DNA of 64,000 nt from Pelomonas sp. BJYL3 (GCF_027257975.1 NZ_JANZKX010000001.1:62001-126000); one strand, 5' to 3'. Shown: positions 1 through 7,991, counted from the first letter of the stretch. A program made the numbers and translations. Notes: a model not told the origin generated them from the sequence alone.

Positions 1-42
1 CCCGGGCAGTCGGTCTCCATGGCCGAACGGGGCCTGATCTGA
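1..42 (+). CDS. C-terminal end of an unidentified upstream gene
   Basis: The first 42 bases read as an open frame ending PGQSVSMAERGLI and a TGA stop at 40-42, one base before the start of the Smr gene. The near-contact with the next gene and the same strand suggest co-transcription. Thirteen residues are too few to identify a family. Confidence 0.4.
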   Translation, partial: PGQSVSMAERGLI

Positions 43-43
43 C

Positions 44-700
44 ATGAGCCGCAAGCCCGCCACCCCCGCGCTGCAAAGCCTCCAGGACCTGGGCCAGCTG
101 CACAAGGAGCTGCAGCGCCGTCAGCGCGAGGAAGAAGTCCGCCTGGAGCGCGAGGCCGCACAGCGGCGCCTGATGGAGCGCGAGGCACGGCTGTTCGAGC
201 TGAGCGTCGGCCCCGTCACCCAGCTGCCCGACACCGGCCGCGTGCTCCTGAGTGCCGCCCCACCCCTCCCCGAGCCGCGCCAGCGCGAGCTCGACGAACA
301 GGCCGTGCTGCGCCAGGCCCTGTCGGACGACTTCGACGTCGAGTCCCTGCTGGAAACCGACGAGACCCTGTCCTTCCGCCGCCCCGAAGTCAGCCTGGAG
401 GTGGTGCGCAAACTGCGTCGAGGCCACTGGGCCCTGCAGGCGCAGATTGACCTCCATGGCCTGCGGCGAGACCAGGCGCGCGAGGCCCTGGGCGGCTTCA
501 TCCATGACAGCGCGCGCCGCGGCATGCGTTGCGTGCGGGTGGTGCATGGCAAAGGCAATGGATCGCCCGGCCGGGAGCCGGTGCTCAAGACCCGGGTGAG
601 GCGCTGGCTGGTGCAGAAGCAGGAGGTGCTGGCCTTCGTCCAGGCCCGCCCCAGCGACGGCGGCGCGGGTGCCCTGATGGTGCTGCTCAACGGCTGCTGA
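44..700 (+). CDS. Smr/MutS2-type domain protein
   Basis: A 218-residue protein with a charged, probably coiled-coil N-terminal half (about residues 10-50 rich in Glu/Arg/Gln) and a C-terminal Smr domain. The domain shows the IDLHGL motif near residue 140, the HGKG motif near residue 170 and a terminal GGAGALMVLL strand. Smr domains bind or nick nucleic acid; stand-alone bacterial Smr proteins act on branched DNA or stalled translation complexes, and which applies here cannot be told. The ATG lies one base after the upstream stop, suggesting translational coupling. The family call is firm; the role is inferred. Confidence 0.85.
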   Translation: MSRKPATPALQSLQDLGQLHKELQRRQREEEVRLEREAAQRRLMEREARLFELSVGPVTQLPDTGRVLLSAAPPLPEPRQRELDEQAVLRQALSDDFDVESLLETDETLSFRRPEVSLEVVRKLRRGHWALQAQIDLHGLRRDQAREALGGFIHDSARRGMRCVRVVHGKGNGSPGREPVLKTRVRRWLVQKQEVLAFVQARPSDGGAGALMVLLNGC

Positions 701-814
701 GGGCCAAACCCGCCCAGCATCCCGGCCCATGCTGAACGCCAGCTTGCAAGGCTGGCCGATTGTCGATGCCGGACCACAGTCGAACGCCAGGAAGTTCATC
801 CACAACACCGCCCA

Positions 815-844
815 TTGACGTCCACTCAGCGCCCTCGTTAGTCT
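815..844 (+). promoter_or_regulatory. Sigma70-type promoter of TonB-like gene 1
   Basis: TTGACG (815-820) and TAGTCT (839-844) are separated by 18 bp. The same architecture, with flanking sequence recognisably similar (TAGTCTGG followed by a CATGCACCGA/GTGCACCGA block), recurs at 1743-1772 in front of the second TonB-like gene. That conservation argues it is functional and was duplicated with the gene. Confidence 0.5.
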
Positions 845-954
845 GGCCCTGCGGCATGCACCGACGGGAGGTTTTCCCGGCGGCCCGCCAGGCGAGCGCC
901 CGGGACGGTGCCACCGTGTAGTTCTCATTGACCCCATTCCTGAGAGGACCGCAC

Positions 955-1602
955 ATGAGCGACTTGCACACCCTGCAACTCCCGAAGAGGAGTGTCAAAG
1001 GCATCGGCCTGGTCGTCCTGACCCATGCCTTGATCATCTGGGGGCTGGCCTCCGGCCTGAGCACCCATTTCACGAAGAAGGAACAGCCGCCCGCGGTGTT
1101 CATCGACAAGCCTGAGAAGACCGTCAAGCTGGAGCCCCCACCCCTGGAGCCTCCCAAGCCAGTCTTCGATGCCGTCAAGCCTGACCTGATCCCGCTGCGG
1201 GACATCCCCATCGAGCAGACCCAGCCCACCATCACGGGCGTCACCGAGACCCCGTCCACGCCCAGCGACATCCGGCCGGGCAGCGGCAGCAGACCCGTGG
1301 AGAACGGCCAGCCCCAGCTCGCCACCCCGCCCACGAGCGGTCCGATGCGCGCTGAGGCCGTGTGCGATGTGATGGCCATGCCCGAGTTGCCGGCCGTGAA
1401 CTGGAGCGGACGCGCCTCGCTGACGGTCCAGGCCCGCCTGGTAGGCGGCCGCGTGGCCGAGGTGCAGTTCCTGAGCCTGGCCGGCGGCATGGACGCGCGC
1501 ACCCGCCGTGCGCTGCAGAGCGCGGTGCAGGCGGCCCTGAGCGCCTACCAGTGCCGCGGCAACCAGGCCTTCGAGCAGGAGTTCGTCTTCAACATCCAAT
1601 GA
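955..1602 (+). CDS. TonB-like energy-transducer protein, copy 1
   Basis: A 215-residue protein with a short cytoplasmic N-terminus, one membrane anchor (about residues 15-35), a proline-rich periplasmic stretch (about 45-125) and a small C-terminal domain. This is the TonB/TolA layout, but the C-terminal domain is atypical: it has two cysteines (C137, C200) that could form a disulfide, and blocks GGMDARTRRAL and YQCRGNQ. A frame-compatible start exists at 928, but the ATG at 955 sits behind GAGAGGA and gives the N-terminus that matches the paralog at 1878. No ExbB/ExbD or TonB receptor gene is adjacent. It may instead be an orphan envelope protein of TonB fold. Confidence 0.65.
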   Translation: MSDLHTLQLPKRSVKGIGLVVLTHALIIWGLASGLSTHFTKKEQPPAVFIDKPEKTVKLEPPPLEPPKPVFDAVKPDLIPLRDIPIEQTQPTITGVTETPSTPSDIRPGSGSRPVENGQPQLATPPTSGPMRAEAVCDVMAMPELPAVNWSGRASLTVQARLVGGRVAEVQFLSLAGGMDARTRRALQSAVQAALSAYQCRGNQAFEQEFVFNIQ

Positions 1603-1742
1603 GTTAGAGGCGCTGCCTCGGGACGGCAGGGGCGTGGCTGCGCCCCTGCTTCCCAGTGAGCAGACGTATCCATCTGAACCAAGCTGTCACTCCCTTGGCC
1701 GTTTCTCCTGGGGCAAGCCCCTGACGCCGCCATTGAGCCGCA

Positions 1743-1772
1743 TTGACAGGCCCGCCGCCGCCTCACTAGTCT
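1743..1772 (+). promoter_or_regulatory. Sigma70-type promoter of TonB-like gene 2
   Basis: TTGACA (1743-1748), 18-bp spacer, TAGTCT (1767-1772). It is the counterpart of the element at 815-844. The downstream leader is also similar in the two copies. Confidence 0.55.
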
Positions 1773-1877
1773 GGACTGGCGTCGTGCACCGAGGGAGTCG
1801 TCCCGGCACAGGCTGGCGATTCTCGAGACGGTGTCACCCCGTGGTGCCCAAGCCGCATTCACAGAGGAGGCCTGCCC

Positions 1878-2513
1878 ATGAACAGCACCCCTGCCCTGCA
1901 GCTGCCCCGTCGAGGGCTGCGAAGCCTGGTCCTGGTGATCCTGATCCACGTCCTCATCATCTGGGGACTGTCCTCGGGCCTGGCCCGTGACATCGTCAAG
2001 AAGGTCGTCCCCCCCGCGGTATGGATCGAGGAGGTGGTGGAGCCCGAGAAGCTCGTGCAGCCCAAGCTCGAGATCGCCAAGCCTGAGTTCACGCCGCCGG
2101 AAACACCGGTCATCCCCGCGCCGGAGATCCAGATCGACAAGTCGCTCCCCTCGCCCATCACGGTGGCGGTCGAGGCCGATGCCAGCCCGGCGCTCACGCA
2201 GGGAAGCCACCCGACCATGCCTGCTGAGGACGGCGCCCCGACGTCCGAGGCCGCCCGACCTGAGGCACTGTGCAGCGTGATGGCCCCGCCGGCCGTGCCG
2301 GCCGTGAACTGGGAAGGCCAGGCCATGTTCCGCATTCACGCCCGGCTGCAGGCCGGCCACGTGGCGGACGTGAAGGTGCTCAGCAGCAGCGGCGGCATGG
2401 ACGCCCGCACGCGCCGCGCCTTGCTGGACTCGGTGCAGTCCGCGCTGGGCGCCTACCAGTGCCGGGGCAATCAGGGCTTCGAGCAGGAGTTCGTCTTCAA
2501 GATCGTCCGTTGA
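1878..2513 (+). CDS. TonB-like energy-transducer protein, copy 2
   Basis: A 211-residue paralog of the protein at 955-1602: same basic N-terminus (LQLP-R), same membrane segment ending IIWGL-SGL, proline/glutamate-rich linker, and a C-terminal domain sharing GGMDARTRRAL, YQCRGNQ and FEQEFVF, with cysteines C132 and C195 at equivalent places. The ATG follows AGAGGAGG at a normal distance. The linker has diverged far more than the two ends, as expected for a spacer. Tandem duplication including the promoter is seen directly. The partner receptor and the ExbBD motor are not in the window. Confidence 0.65.
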   Translation: MNSTPALQLPRRGLRSLVLVILIHVLIIWGLSSGLARDIVKKVVPPAVWIEEVVEPEKLVQPKLEIAKPEFTPPETPVIPAPEIQIDKSLPSPITVAVEADASPALTQGSHPTMPAEDGAPTSEAARPEALCSVMAPPAVPAVNWEGQAMFRIHARLQAGHVADVKVLSSSGGMDARTRRALLDSVQSALGAYQCRGNQGFEQEFVFKIVR

Positions 2514-2745
2514 CCCGCGGGCAGCCCCTGTCCCGGTGCGCCAGGCTAGCTGGCAGTGGTGCCACCAGAGGCCGTCCATCAGCAGCAGGCAGACCAGCAG
2601 CTGGTAGGCCAGCAACGACAGCCCCGCCGGCCAGCGCCCCTCCACGCGGCGAGGCCGAAGGGATGCCGCAGCCGCGTGGCCTTGAGCTGCTCGGCCACCC
2701 TGGCCAGGCGAATGGCCAGCACCAGGAGGGCCTCCCGGCTTCCTG
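2514..2745 (-). other. Possible decayed membrane-protein remnant
   Basis: No intact ORF of convincing quality is present. Reading the minus strand, two adjacent frames each show protein-like sequence: one gives a basic amphipathic stretch (ALLVLAIRLARVAEQLK), the next frame gives a hydrophobic membrane-like stretch (GLSLLAYQLLVCLLLMDGLW). The frames would need a shift to join. It lies directly downstream of the broken cupredoxin gene and may be the tail of the same operon. The family is not identified. Confidence 0.25.
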
Positions 2746-3130
2746 CTAGGAGTTGAAGGAGACAGCACGCGGGACACCTCTGCGGATCACGGGCTCAATG
2801 GCCTCGGTCCCGGGGCGGAACTCGTCAATGAATCGATAGCGGCCGGGCAGCAGCAGAGCCAGCGTCACGAAGGACTCGCCCCTCGGCGAGCCCGTGCCCG
2901 ATGCGCAGGTCCAGGTTCTCGAACTCGATGGGGCCGGGCTCCTTGTTCTGCAAGCGACGCTTGTGACGCGGGCCCGTCGGCAGCCCGATCAGGTCAGGGC
3001 TGATGCGCCCCTTGTGCAGCACCAGCAACACGGCGCGCAGTTCGGCAGGGCCGTACGGCCGGGCAGACGACCATGGGTGCCATGAGCAGCCCCCCCGGCC
3101 GCCGCAGAGTGCGAGGAGGCGGCCGGGGCA
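2746..3130 (-). pseudogene. Frameshifted periplasmic cupredoxin (FtrB-like)
   Basis: Directly after the porin stop, the minus strand encodes pieces of a cupredoxin_1-type protein like those of P19/FTR1 ferrous-iron uptake systems. One frame gives KGRISPDLIGLP, RLQNKEPGPIEFENLDLRIG and then runs off into unrelated sequence. The continuation SFVTLALLLPGRYRFIDEF and a TAG stop (2746-2748) lies in another frame, so a single shift near the LRIG position restores the family pattern (FENLDL, then a PGRY-F-DEF ending). No good ATG start is visible in the N-terminal frame. The frame break is seen directly; the family is assigned from recalled motif patterns. A sequencing error would be the alternative explanation. 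Confidence 0.55.
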
Positions 3131-4546
3131 TCACAGCCCCACCCGAGCCCGCACGCCCCAGACGCGGATGGACGGGCTGCCGGCCTGGGCCAGCGGCTGG
3201 CGTATCCATTGCAGGTCCGGTGTGATCTGCACCTTGTCGTTGAGTTGGTAGCGGTAGAACAGCTCACAGACCTGTTCCCGTGCGCCAGAAGCCTGTGCCT
3301 GACGCCAGGACTGCGCGGCATGCAGCCAGGCTGTGGCCAGCCCCAGGCCGTCGGCACTGCGCCCCCAGCGCCGGCCGTCGAGTTCCAGGCCCAGGGTCAG
3401 TGCCCGGTCCACGCGCGGCGAGCCCTTCAGCTGGTGGCCGTAGCGCAGGAAGCCGGTCCAGTCATCACCCAGGCGCTGGTCCAGCGAGGCGCCCCAGCCC
3501 CCATGCGCGGCGGGGCGACCCTCGTGATCCCTGGCCTGGCCGTTGCGCCAGGCGTAGACCCGATAGTTGCCCGGCAGGCCGGCCCACAGGCGCCGGCTGG
3601 TGTCCAGCTGGGCCAGCAGCAGCGGCCGGCCCAGGCCCCGGCCGAAGCCCGCCGCCTCGCCCGCGGCGAACACGCCCAGGGAGGCGCTCCAGCCCGTCAC
3701 CCGGTCGGGCGAGGCGCCATAGGCAAGGCGCAGGCCCGGCGCGAAGCCGTAGGCGTCGCCGCCCATGTCTCCCCCCGCGTCCAGCAGAGGGTTGTGCACG
3801 AAGACCTTGTTCTGGAAGCGCGCTGTCTCGTCGTCTGCGATGGCGTTCTGATCGAAGAACTGGAAGGGGTCCATCTTGCCCACGGTGATCTCCAGCTGCT
3901 CACGGTCCTGGGCCTGCCCTTGCTCACGCGGCAGGGGCACGGTCAGCTGGTACCAGGCCTGGGCCAGGATGGCAAAGGCGTCCGAGGCGCCGGCCTGCGT
4001 CTGGAAGGCGATGGCATTCGTGCCGCCCGCCAGGCTGTCGCGCAGCGTGAGCCCCGCCCCCTGCCCCAGCCGCACATGGAGGAACAGGCGGCCCTGGATG
4101 TCGTTGAGCCGGCCGGCCGGCACGCCCACAGAGACATCGCCCCGGTAGTTCAGCCGCGACTGAGCGCCGCTACCGTCCCGGGACCCCGCCGACGCCCGCT
4201 GCAGCACGCCCGTCAGCGAGGCCGCCACGCTGACGCCTTCCAGCGCCTCGATCTGCCGTTCCACCGCCTTGAGCCCTGTGACGAGCTCGGGCTGCGGCTC
4301 GCTCAGGCATTCGGTGGACGGGGCCTTGTCGGTCTGCTGGCGGGCGTCCTCCAGGGCATGGAGCCGCGGATCCGGCGGCGACAGGGCATCCAGCCGCGCG
4401 CGCAGCTGCTGGTTCTCCGTCTCCAGGCGCTCCAGGCGCTGCAGCAGGTGCCGGAGCTCGGGCGGCAAGGGCAAGGCGCCCTGGGCGCTCGCCAGCACCG
4501 GGCTCAGCAAGGCCGCGCCCAGCAGCGAACGCAGGGACCGGCGCAT
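3131..4546 (-). CDS. OprB-like outer-membrane porin
   Basis: A 471-residue exported protein: signal peptide ending near ASA-QG (residues 1-22), a coiled-coil N-terminal segment (about 30-75, leucine/glutamate heptads) and a beta-barrel region ending in VGL. Repeated aromatic and glycine-rich strands, plus a KMDPFQFFDQNAIADDE segment, fit the carbohydrate-selective OprB family; members of it occur beside P19/FTR1 iron systems in betaproteobacteria (recalled association). It starts one base after the shortened P19 gene, so it is probably read from the Fur-box promoter upstream. Unlike its neighbours it is intact. The substrate is unknown. Confidence 0.7.
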   Translation of the reverse strand: MRRSLRSLLGAALLSPVLASAQGALPLPPELRHLLQRLERLETENQQLRARLDALSPPDPRLHALEDARQQTDKAPSTECLSEPQPELVTGLKAVERQIEALEGVSVAASLTGVLQRASAGSRDGSGAQSRLNYRGDVSVGVPAGRLNDIQGRLFLHVRLGQGAGLTLRDSLAGGTNAIAFQTQAGASDAFAILAQAWYQLTVPLPREQGQAQDREQLEITVGKMDPFQFFDQNAIADDETARFQNKVFVHNPLLDAGGDMGGDAYGFAPGLRLAYGASPDRVTGWSASLGVFAAGEAAGFGRGLGRPLLLAQLDTSRRLWAGLPGNYRVYAWRNGQARDHEGRPAAHGGWGASLDQRLGDDWTGFLRYGHQLKGSPRVDRALTLGLELDGRRWGRSADGLGLATAWLHAAQSWRQAQASGAREQVCELFYRYQLNDKVQITPDLQWIRQPLAQAGSPSIRVWGVRARVGL

Positions 4547-4547
4547 C

Positions 4548-4742
4548 TCAGTACCCGCCCTTCTTGCCGGGGGCGCGGAGCTTGACGCTGTCGCCGTGGT
4601 GCGGGCCGTCGCTGACAGGCCCTTCGGGCTCCATGTCCACCGGCTGCAGGTAGACGGCAGCGATGTCCATGTCCGCCGGGTTCTGCGGCACGCCGATGGG
4701 CGTTTCCGCGGCCTGGGTCTGCCAGCGGCGATTGAACGTCAT
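4548..4742 (-). pseudogene. P19-type iron-binding protein with internal deletions (FtrA-like)
   Basis: A 64-residue ORF starting at an ATG six bases after GGAGG. Residues 15-41 (ETPIGVPQN, DIAAVYLQPVDMEPEG) match the mature N-terminus of P19/Tp34 periplasmic iron proteins, residues 44-54 (VSDGPHHGDSVK) match the central metal-site block, and the last six residues GKKGGY match the usual C-terminus. Full-length P19 is about 175-180 residues, so two long internal segments are missing while the reading frame is kept. The signal peptide is also poor or missing. The motif order is seen in the sequence; the family comparison is from memory. The cupredoxin-like fold cannot be complete, so iron transport function is probably lost. 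Confidence 0.6.
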
Positions 4743-4775
4743 GCATGCCTCCGAGAGAAAGTGGGAGGCAATGTA

Positions 4776-4794
4776 AATGCGAACCACTCGCATT
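4776..4794 (-). promoter_or_regulatory. Fur box upstream of the P19-like operon
   Basis: AATGCGA-ACCAC-TCGCATT is a 19-bp inverted repeat with two perfect 7-bp arms, the usual size and arm composition of Fur sites in betaproteobacteria. It lies 34 bp upstream of the P19-like ATG, where a repressor would cover the promoter. It implies iron-repressed transcription of the P19-porin-cupredoxin unit. Confidence 0.7.
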
Positions 4795-4921
4795 CTGTTG
4801 AACGAGATCAAGCTTGCTGCGCAGGCGTGCCGACCGCCCCAGCTGGCACGCCGCGCACGTCGCGCACGGTGACTCACGGCAAGCAGAACTGGCGTGCCGA
4901 GGCGCCCGGCAGCGGCTGCGC

Positions 4922-4956
4922 CGTGCAGACAGGCGTGCAGACAGGCGTCAAGCAGG
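4922..4956. repeat. Short tandem repeat, 12-bp unit
   Basis: CGTGCAGACAGG occurs twice head to tail (4922-4933, 4934-4945), followed by a diverged third unit (CGTCAAGCAGG, 4946-4956). It lies just downstream of the hemoglobin gene's stop. No function is evident. Confidence 0.5.
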
Positions 4957-4977
4957 CGTCAGTGCGCCGGTGCCCGC

Positions 4978-5388
4978 TCAGCCGCCAATATTGCGCATCC
5001 AGTCCGCCGTGCCCATGAAGGCCTCGTCCAGGCGGGACTGCAGGGCCGGGTCCAGGGCCAGCTCGGCCATGGCCTGGCGCATGCAGGCCACCCATTGGTC
5101 GCGCTCGCGGATGCCGATGCGAAACGGCAGGTGCCGGGCCCGCAGGCGCGGGTGGCCGAAGCGCTCGACGAAATGGTCCGGCCCGCCCAGCCAGCCGCAG
5201 AGGAACCAGAAGAGCTTGTCCCGCGAGCCGGACATGTCGGTGGGATGCACGGCCCGCAACTCGGCATAGGCCGGTTCCAGGTCCATGAGGTCGTAGAAGC
5301 GGTCGACCAGGGCACGTACGGCATCTTCGCCGCCCACCCACTCATAGGCGCTGCGGGGCGCCTCCTTGCTCGAAGCGGAATAAGTCAT
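4978..5388 (-). CDS. Group II truncated hemoglobin
   Basis: A 136-residue globin with the group II truncated-hemoglobin pattern: YEWVGGEDAVRALVDRFYDLM at the start, FWFLCGWLGGPDHFVERFGHPRLRARH across the E-F helices and an IG-R-RDQWVACM stretch near residue 98. The proximal histidine is the one in GHPRLRARH (inferred by position). The family binds O2/NO and is tied to detoxification or oxygen handling. It reads away from the Fur-box promoter region and is followed by a small repeat; a 31-bp gap separates it from the MinD-like gene on the same strand. Confidence 0.9.
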   Translation of the reverse strand: MTYSASSKEAPRSAYEWVGGEDAVRALVDRFYDLMDLEPAYAELRAVHPTDMSGSRDKLFWFLCGWLGGPDHFVERFGHPRLRARHLPFRIGIRERDQWVACMRQAMAELALDPALQSRLDEAFMGTADWMRNIGG

Positions 5389-5419
5389 GCCGTCAGCTTA
5401 GCAGCGCGGCCCGGTGGCC

Positions 5420-6223
5420 TCAGCTCAGCAGGCGGGTCGCCAGGGCCTTGATGGACTGCGCGGCATCGCTGCCGGGGAAGTGCTCCAGCAGCAGCTGGCG
5501 CTTGAGCACGGCCTGCCGCACGGCCAGGTCCGCCTTGACCTCGCCCAGCAGCTCCAGCTTGAAGCCCTGGCCCGGCAGGGAGCCCACGAAGCGCTGCAGC
5601 ACCTGCTGCAGCTGCCCGCAGATCAGCTTGCCCTCGCCGGGTCGCGAGGCCTGGTTGAGCACCATCCCCACATGGCGGCGATCCTGCTGCGTGACCAGCA
5701 CCTTGATGGTGGCATAGGCGTCCGTCAGGGAAGTCGGCTCGGGAGTGGCGACGACCAGTACATCGGTCGCCAGGGACACGGCATAGAGCACGACGTCGGA
5801 GATGCCTGCACCGGTGTCCAGCAGCACCCAGTCGAAGCGCGGCTTGACCAGTTCGATGATATGCAGGAGCTTCTCGCGGACCTCGGGCGTCAGGCGCGAG
5901 TACTCGACCATGCCCGACCCCGCCAGCAGCACGTGAAAGCCGCCGGGCGCCGGCAGGATGGCCTGTTCCAGCGTGGCCTTCTCCGTGAAGACGTCGTGCA
6001 GGGTGATCTTGGGATGCAGGTTCAGCACCACGTCGAGGTTGGCCAGGCCCAGGTCAGCGTCAAGGACCAGCACACGCAGGCCGCGGGCCGCGAGGGCGGC
6101 CGCGAGGTTGGCAGTCACGAAGGTCTTGCCGACGCCCCCCTTGCCGCTGGTGACGGCCAGGGTCCGGGCGCCGCCTCGGCTGGGCCGGGTGGGAGATGCA
6201 GCAGGCGCTGGGGTGGTACTCAT
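5420..6223 (-). CDS. MinD/ParA-type ATPase (FlhG/FleN-like)
   Basis: A 267-residue deviant-Walker ATPase: SGKGGVGKT near residue 25, the LDADLGLANLDVVL switch region near residue 58 and LLDTGAGISD near residue 137. The LANLD feature and overall size fit the FlhG/FleN branch that sets flagellar number or position more than MinD proper. There is no C-terminal amphipathic membrane helix like that of MinD. Its start overlaps the stop of the upstream diguanylate cyclase by 4 bp, so the two are co-translated. The position next to chemotaxis genes supports a role in polar or flagellar organisation; that is inference. Confidence 0.75.
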   Translation of the reverse strand: MSTTPAPAASPTRPSRGGARTLAVTSGKGGVGKTFVTANLAAALAARGLRVLVLDADLGLANLDVVLNLHPKITLHDVFTEKATLEQAILPAPGGFHVLLAGSGMVEYSRLTPEVREKLLHIIELVKPRFDWVLLDTGAGISDVVLYAVSLATDVLVVATPEPTSLTDAYATIKVLVTQQDRRHVGMVLNQASRPGEGKLICGQLQQVLQRFVGSLPGQGFKLELLGEVKADLAVRQAVLKRQLLLEHFPGSDAAQSIKALATRLLS

Positions 6224-6984
6224 TCGCTTTCCTGTTGCGTTAGTGCAAACAACATGCTTTTTTCGTCAGCGCTGACCAGGGAGTCCGGCTGGGCCTCCAG
6301 ACAGGCACGGTTGCGGCCTTCGGCCTTGGCGCGGTAGAGCTGGCGGTCGGCGCGTTCCATCCACAGCAGGGCCGAGGAACGCACCCATTGCGGCGCAAAG
6401 GCGCCGCCCAGGCTGACGGTGATCTTGAGGGACTGCATCGGCGTGACCTGGATGGGCAGGGCCTCCACGGTCTCGCGGATGCGCTCCGCCACGGTGGCGC
6501 CAAAGGTGGCCGGGCAGTTCGGCAGGATGATGGCGAACTCTTCGCCGCCCACGCGGGCCACGGTGTCCATGGGGCGCACGGTCTGCATGAGGGCCTTGGC
6601 CACCGCCTGGATCACCAGGTCGCCAGCTGCATGGCCGTAGGTGTCATTGACCGACTTGAAATGGTCGATGTCCAGCACCAGCAGCAGGGCCGGCTCGCCG
6701 GAGCGGGCCACCCGGTCCACCTCGCGCGACAGCGCCATCTCGAAGCTGCGGCGGTTGTCCAGATGGGTCAGGGCGTCCTTGCTGGAGAGATCGCACAGGG
6801 CATCCAGCACGGCCTGCAGCCAAGCCCTGCTGTGGGGTTCAGTGTCGGGCAGCATGGCGCCGGCCTGCTGCAGCAGCTGCAGCGCGGGCTCCAGGCGGAG
6901 GTCCTGGATGTCGATGTGAGGGCGGGTTGGACTGGATGGCAAGAGCGTCCCCTGAGGATGCCAGGGCAGTCTAGCAGCGCCCAA
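6220..6984 (-). CDS. Diguanylate cyclase (GGDEF protein)
   Basis: A 254-residue soluble protein with an N-terminal helical region of no recognised family (1-80) and a GGDEF domain (about 85-235). The active site reads GGEEF and is preceded at the standard distance by RPMD, an intact RxxD inhibitory site, so c-di-GMP synthesis with product inhibition is predicted. DxD/DNRRSF and the DIDHFKSVND metal/nucleotide motifs are present. No transmembrane segment. The 4-bp overlap with the MinD-like gene suggests a functional link between c-di-GMP level and cell-pole or flagellum placement. Confidence 0.85.
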   Translation of the reverse strand: MGAARLPWHPQGTLLPSSPTRPHIDIQDLRLEPALQLLQQAGAMLPDTEPHSRAWLQAVLDALCDLSSKDALTHLDNRRSFEMALSREVDRVARSGEPALLLVLDIDHFKSVNDTYGHAAGDLVIQAVAKALMQTVRPMDTVARVGGEEFAIILPNCPATFGATVAERIRETVEALPIQVTPMQSLKITVSLGGAFAPQWVRSSALLWMERADRQLYRAKAEGRNRACLEAQPDSLVSADEKSMLFALTQQESE

Positions 6985-7136
6985 GTGCGCAAACTGGCAC
7001 GAATTGGCCCGTTCTCCCCTCCCAGTTTTTACATTCTTGCCACGGCAGGCTCACAGACACTGGAAAAGACCCGAGAATCGACTCGACAGGGCCATAGAAG
7101 CCCTTGCCGACCAACCAGGAGCAGCGAGCAATATCC

Positions 7137-7991
7137 ATGCGGCCCACCCTGCCAGCGTCCCCCGTTGCCGAGTCCGTGGACCACGAGTTCAGTTTCAGCC
7201 GCAGCGACTTCGACCGCGTGCGCCAGCTGATCTACCAGCATGCCGGCATCAGCCTGCATGACGGCAAGCACGCCATGGTCTACAGCCGCCTGTCCCGCCG
7301 CCTGCGGGACACCGGCTACAACTCCTTCGCCAGCTACCTGCAGTGGCTGGAATCCTCCACCGGCCCCCAGGGCGAGCAGGAGTGGCAGGAGTTCGTCAAT
7401 TGCCTGACGACCAACCTGACCTCCTTCTTCCGCGAGGAACACCACTTCCATGCGCTGGCCGACGACCTGAAGCCGTTGGCGGGCAAGCCCGTGCGCATCT
7501 GGTGCTGCGCGGCCTCCACCGGCGAGGAGCCCTACTCCATCGCGATGACCTGCTCAGAGGCCCTGGGCAGCAGCGCGCAGGTGCAGATCGTCGCCAGCGA
7601 CATCGACACCAACGTGCTCAACACGGCCCGGCGCGGCGTCTACAACGCGGACTCCCGCGGCCTGTCGCCGGCCCGCCTCAAGAGCTTCTTCATGCGGGGC
7701 ACGGGGGCCAACGAAGGGCGCATCCGCGTCAAGCCGGAGTTGCAGCGCTGGATCGACTTCAAGACGCTCAACCTGATGAACAACCAGTGGCAGCTGGGCG
7801 AGCCCTTCCACATCGTCTTCTGCCGCAACGTGATGATCTATTTCGACGCCCCGACGCAGCGCAAGGTGCTGGAGCGCATCCACAAGGTGATGCGCCCCAA
7901 CGGCCTGCTCTTCGTCGGCCACTCCGAGAACTTCACCGAATCCAAGGATCTGTTCCGACTGCGCGGCAAGACCATCTACGAGCGCGTCTGA
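7137..7991 (+). CDS. cheR: Chemotaxis protein methyltransferase CheR
   Basis: SAM-dependent methyltransferase that methylates glutamates on chemoreceptors. The N-terminal helical domain (FSFSRSDFDRVRQLIYQHAGI) is followed by the Rossmann domain with CAASTGEEPYSIAM (SAM loop), NLTSFFRE and the VFCRNVMIYFD motif. An in-frame TTG at 7104 would add 11 residues; the ATG at 7137 gives the family-typical N-terminus, though AGGAG at 7117-7121 is 15 bases upstream of it. First gene of a cheR-cheD-cheB set with 55-bp and 21-bp gaps. Confidence 0.93.
   Translation: MRPTLPASPVAESVDHEFSFSRSDFDRVRQLIYQHAGISLHDGKHAMVYSRLSRRLRDTGYNSFASYLQWLESSTGPQGEQEWQEFVNCLTTNLTSFFREEHHFHALADDLKPLAGKPVRIWCCAASTGEEPYSIAMTCSEALGSSAQVQIVASDIDTNVLNTARRGVYNADSRGLSPARLKSFFMRGTGANEGRIRVKPELQRWIDFKTLNLMNNQWQLGEPFHIVFCRNVMIYFDAPTQRKVLERIHKVMRPNGLLFVGHSENFTESKDLFRLRGKTIYERV

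Noticed and set aside
6985-7136. Sigma54-type promoter (TGGCACGAATTGG) before cheR
   Set aside because: The -12 element does not have GC at the required distance from the -24 GG.
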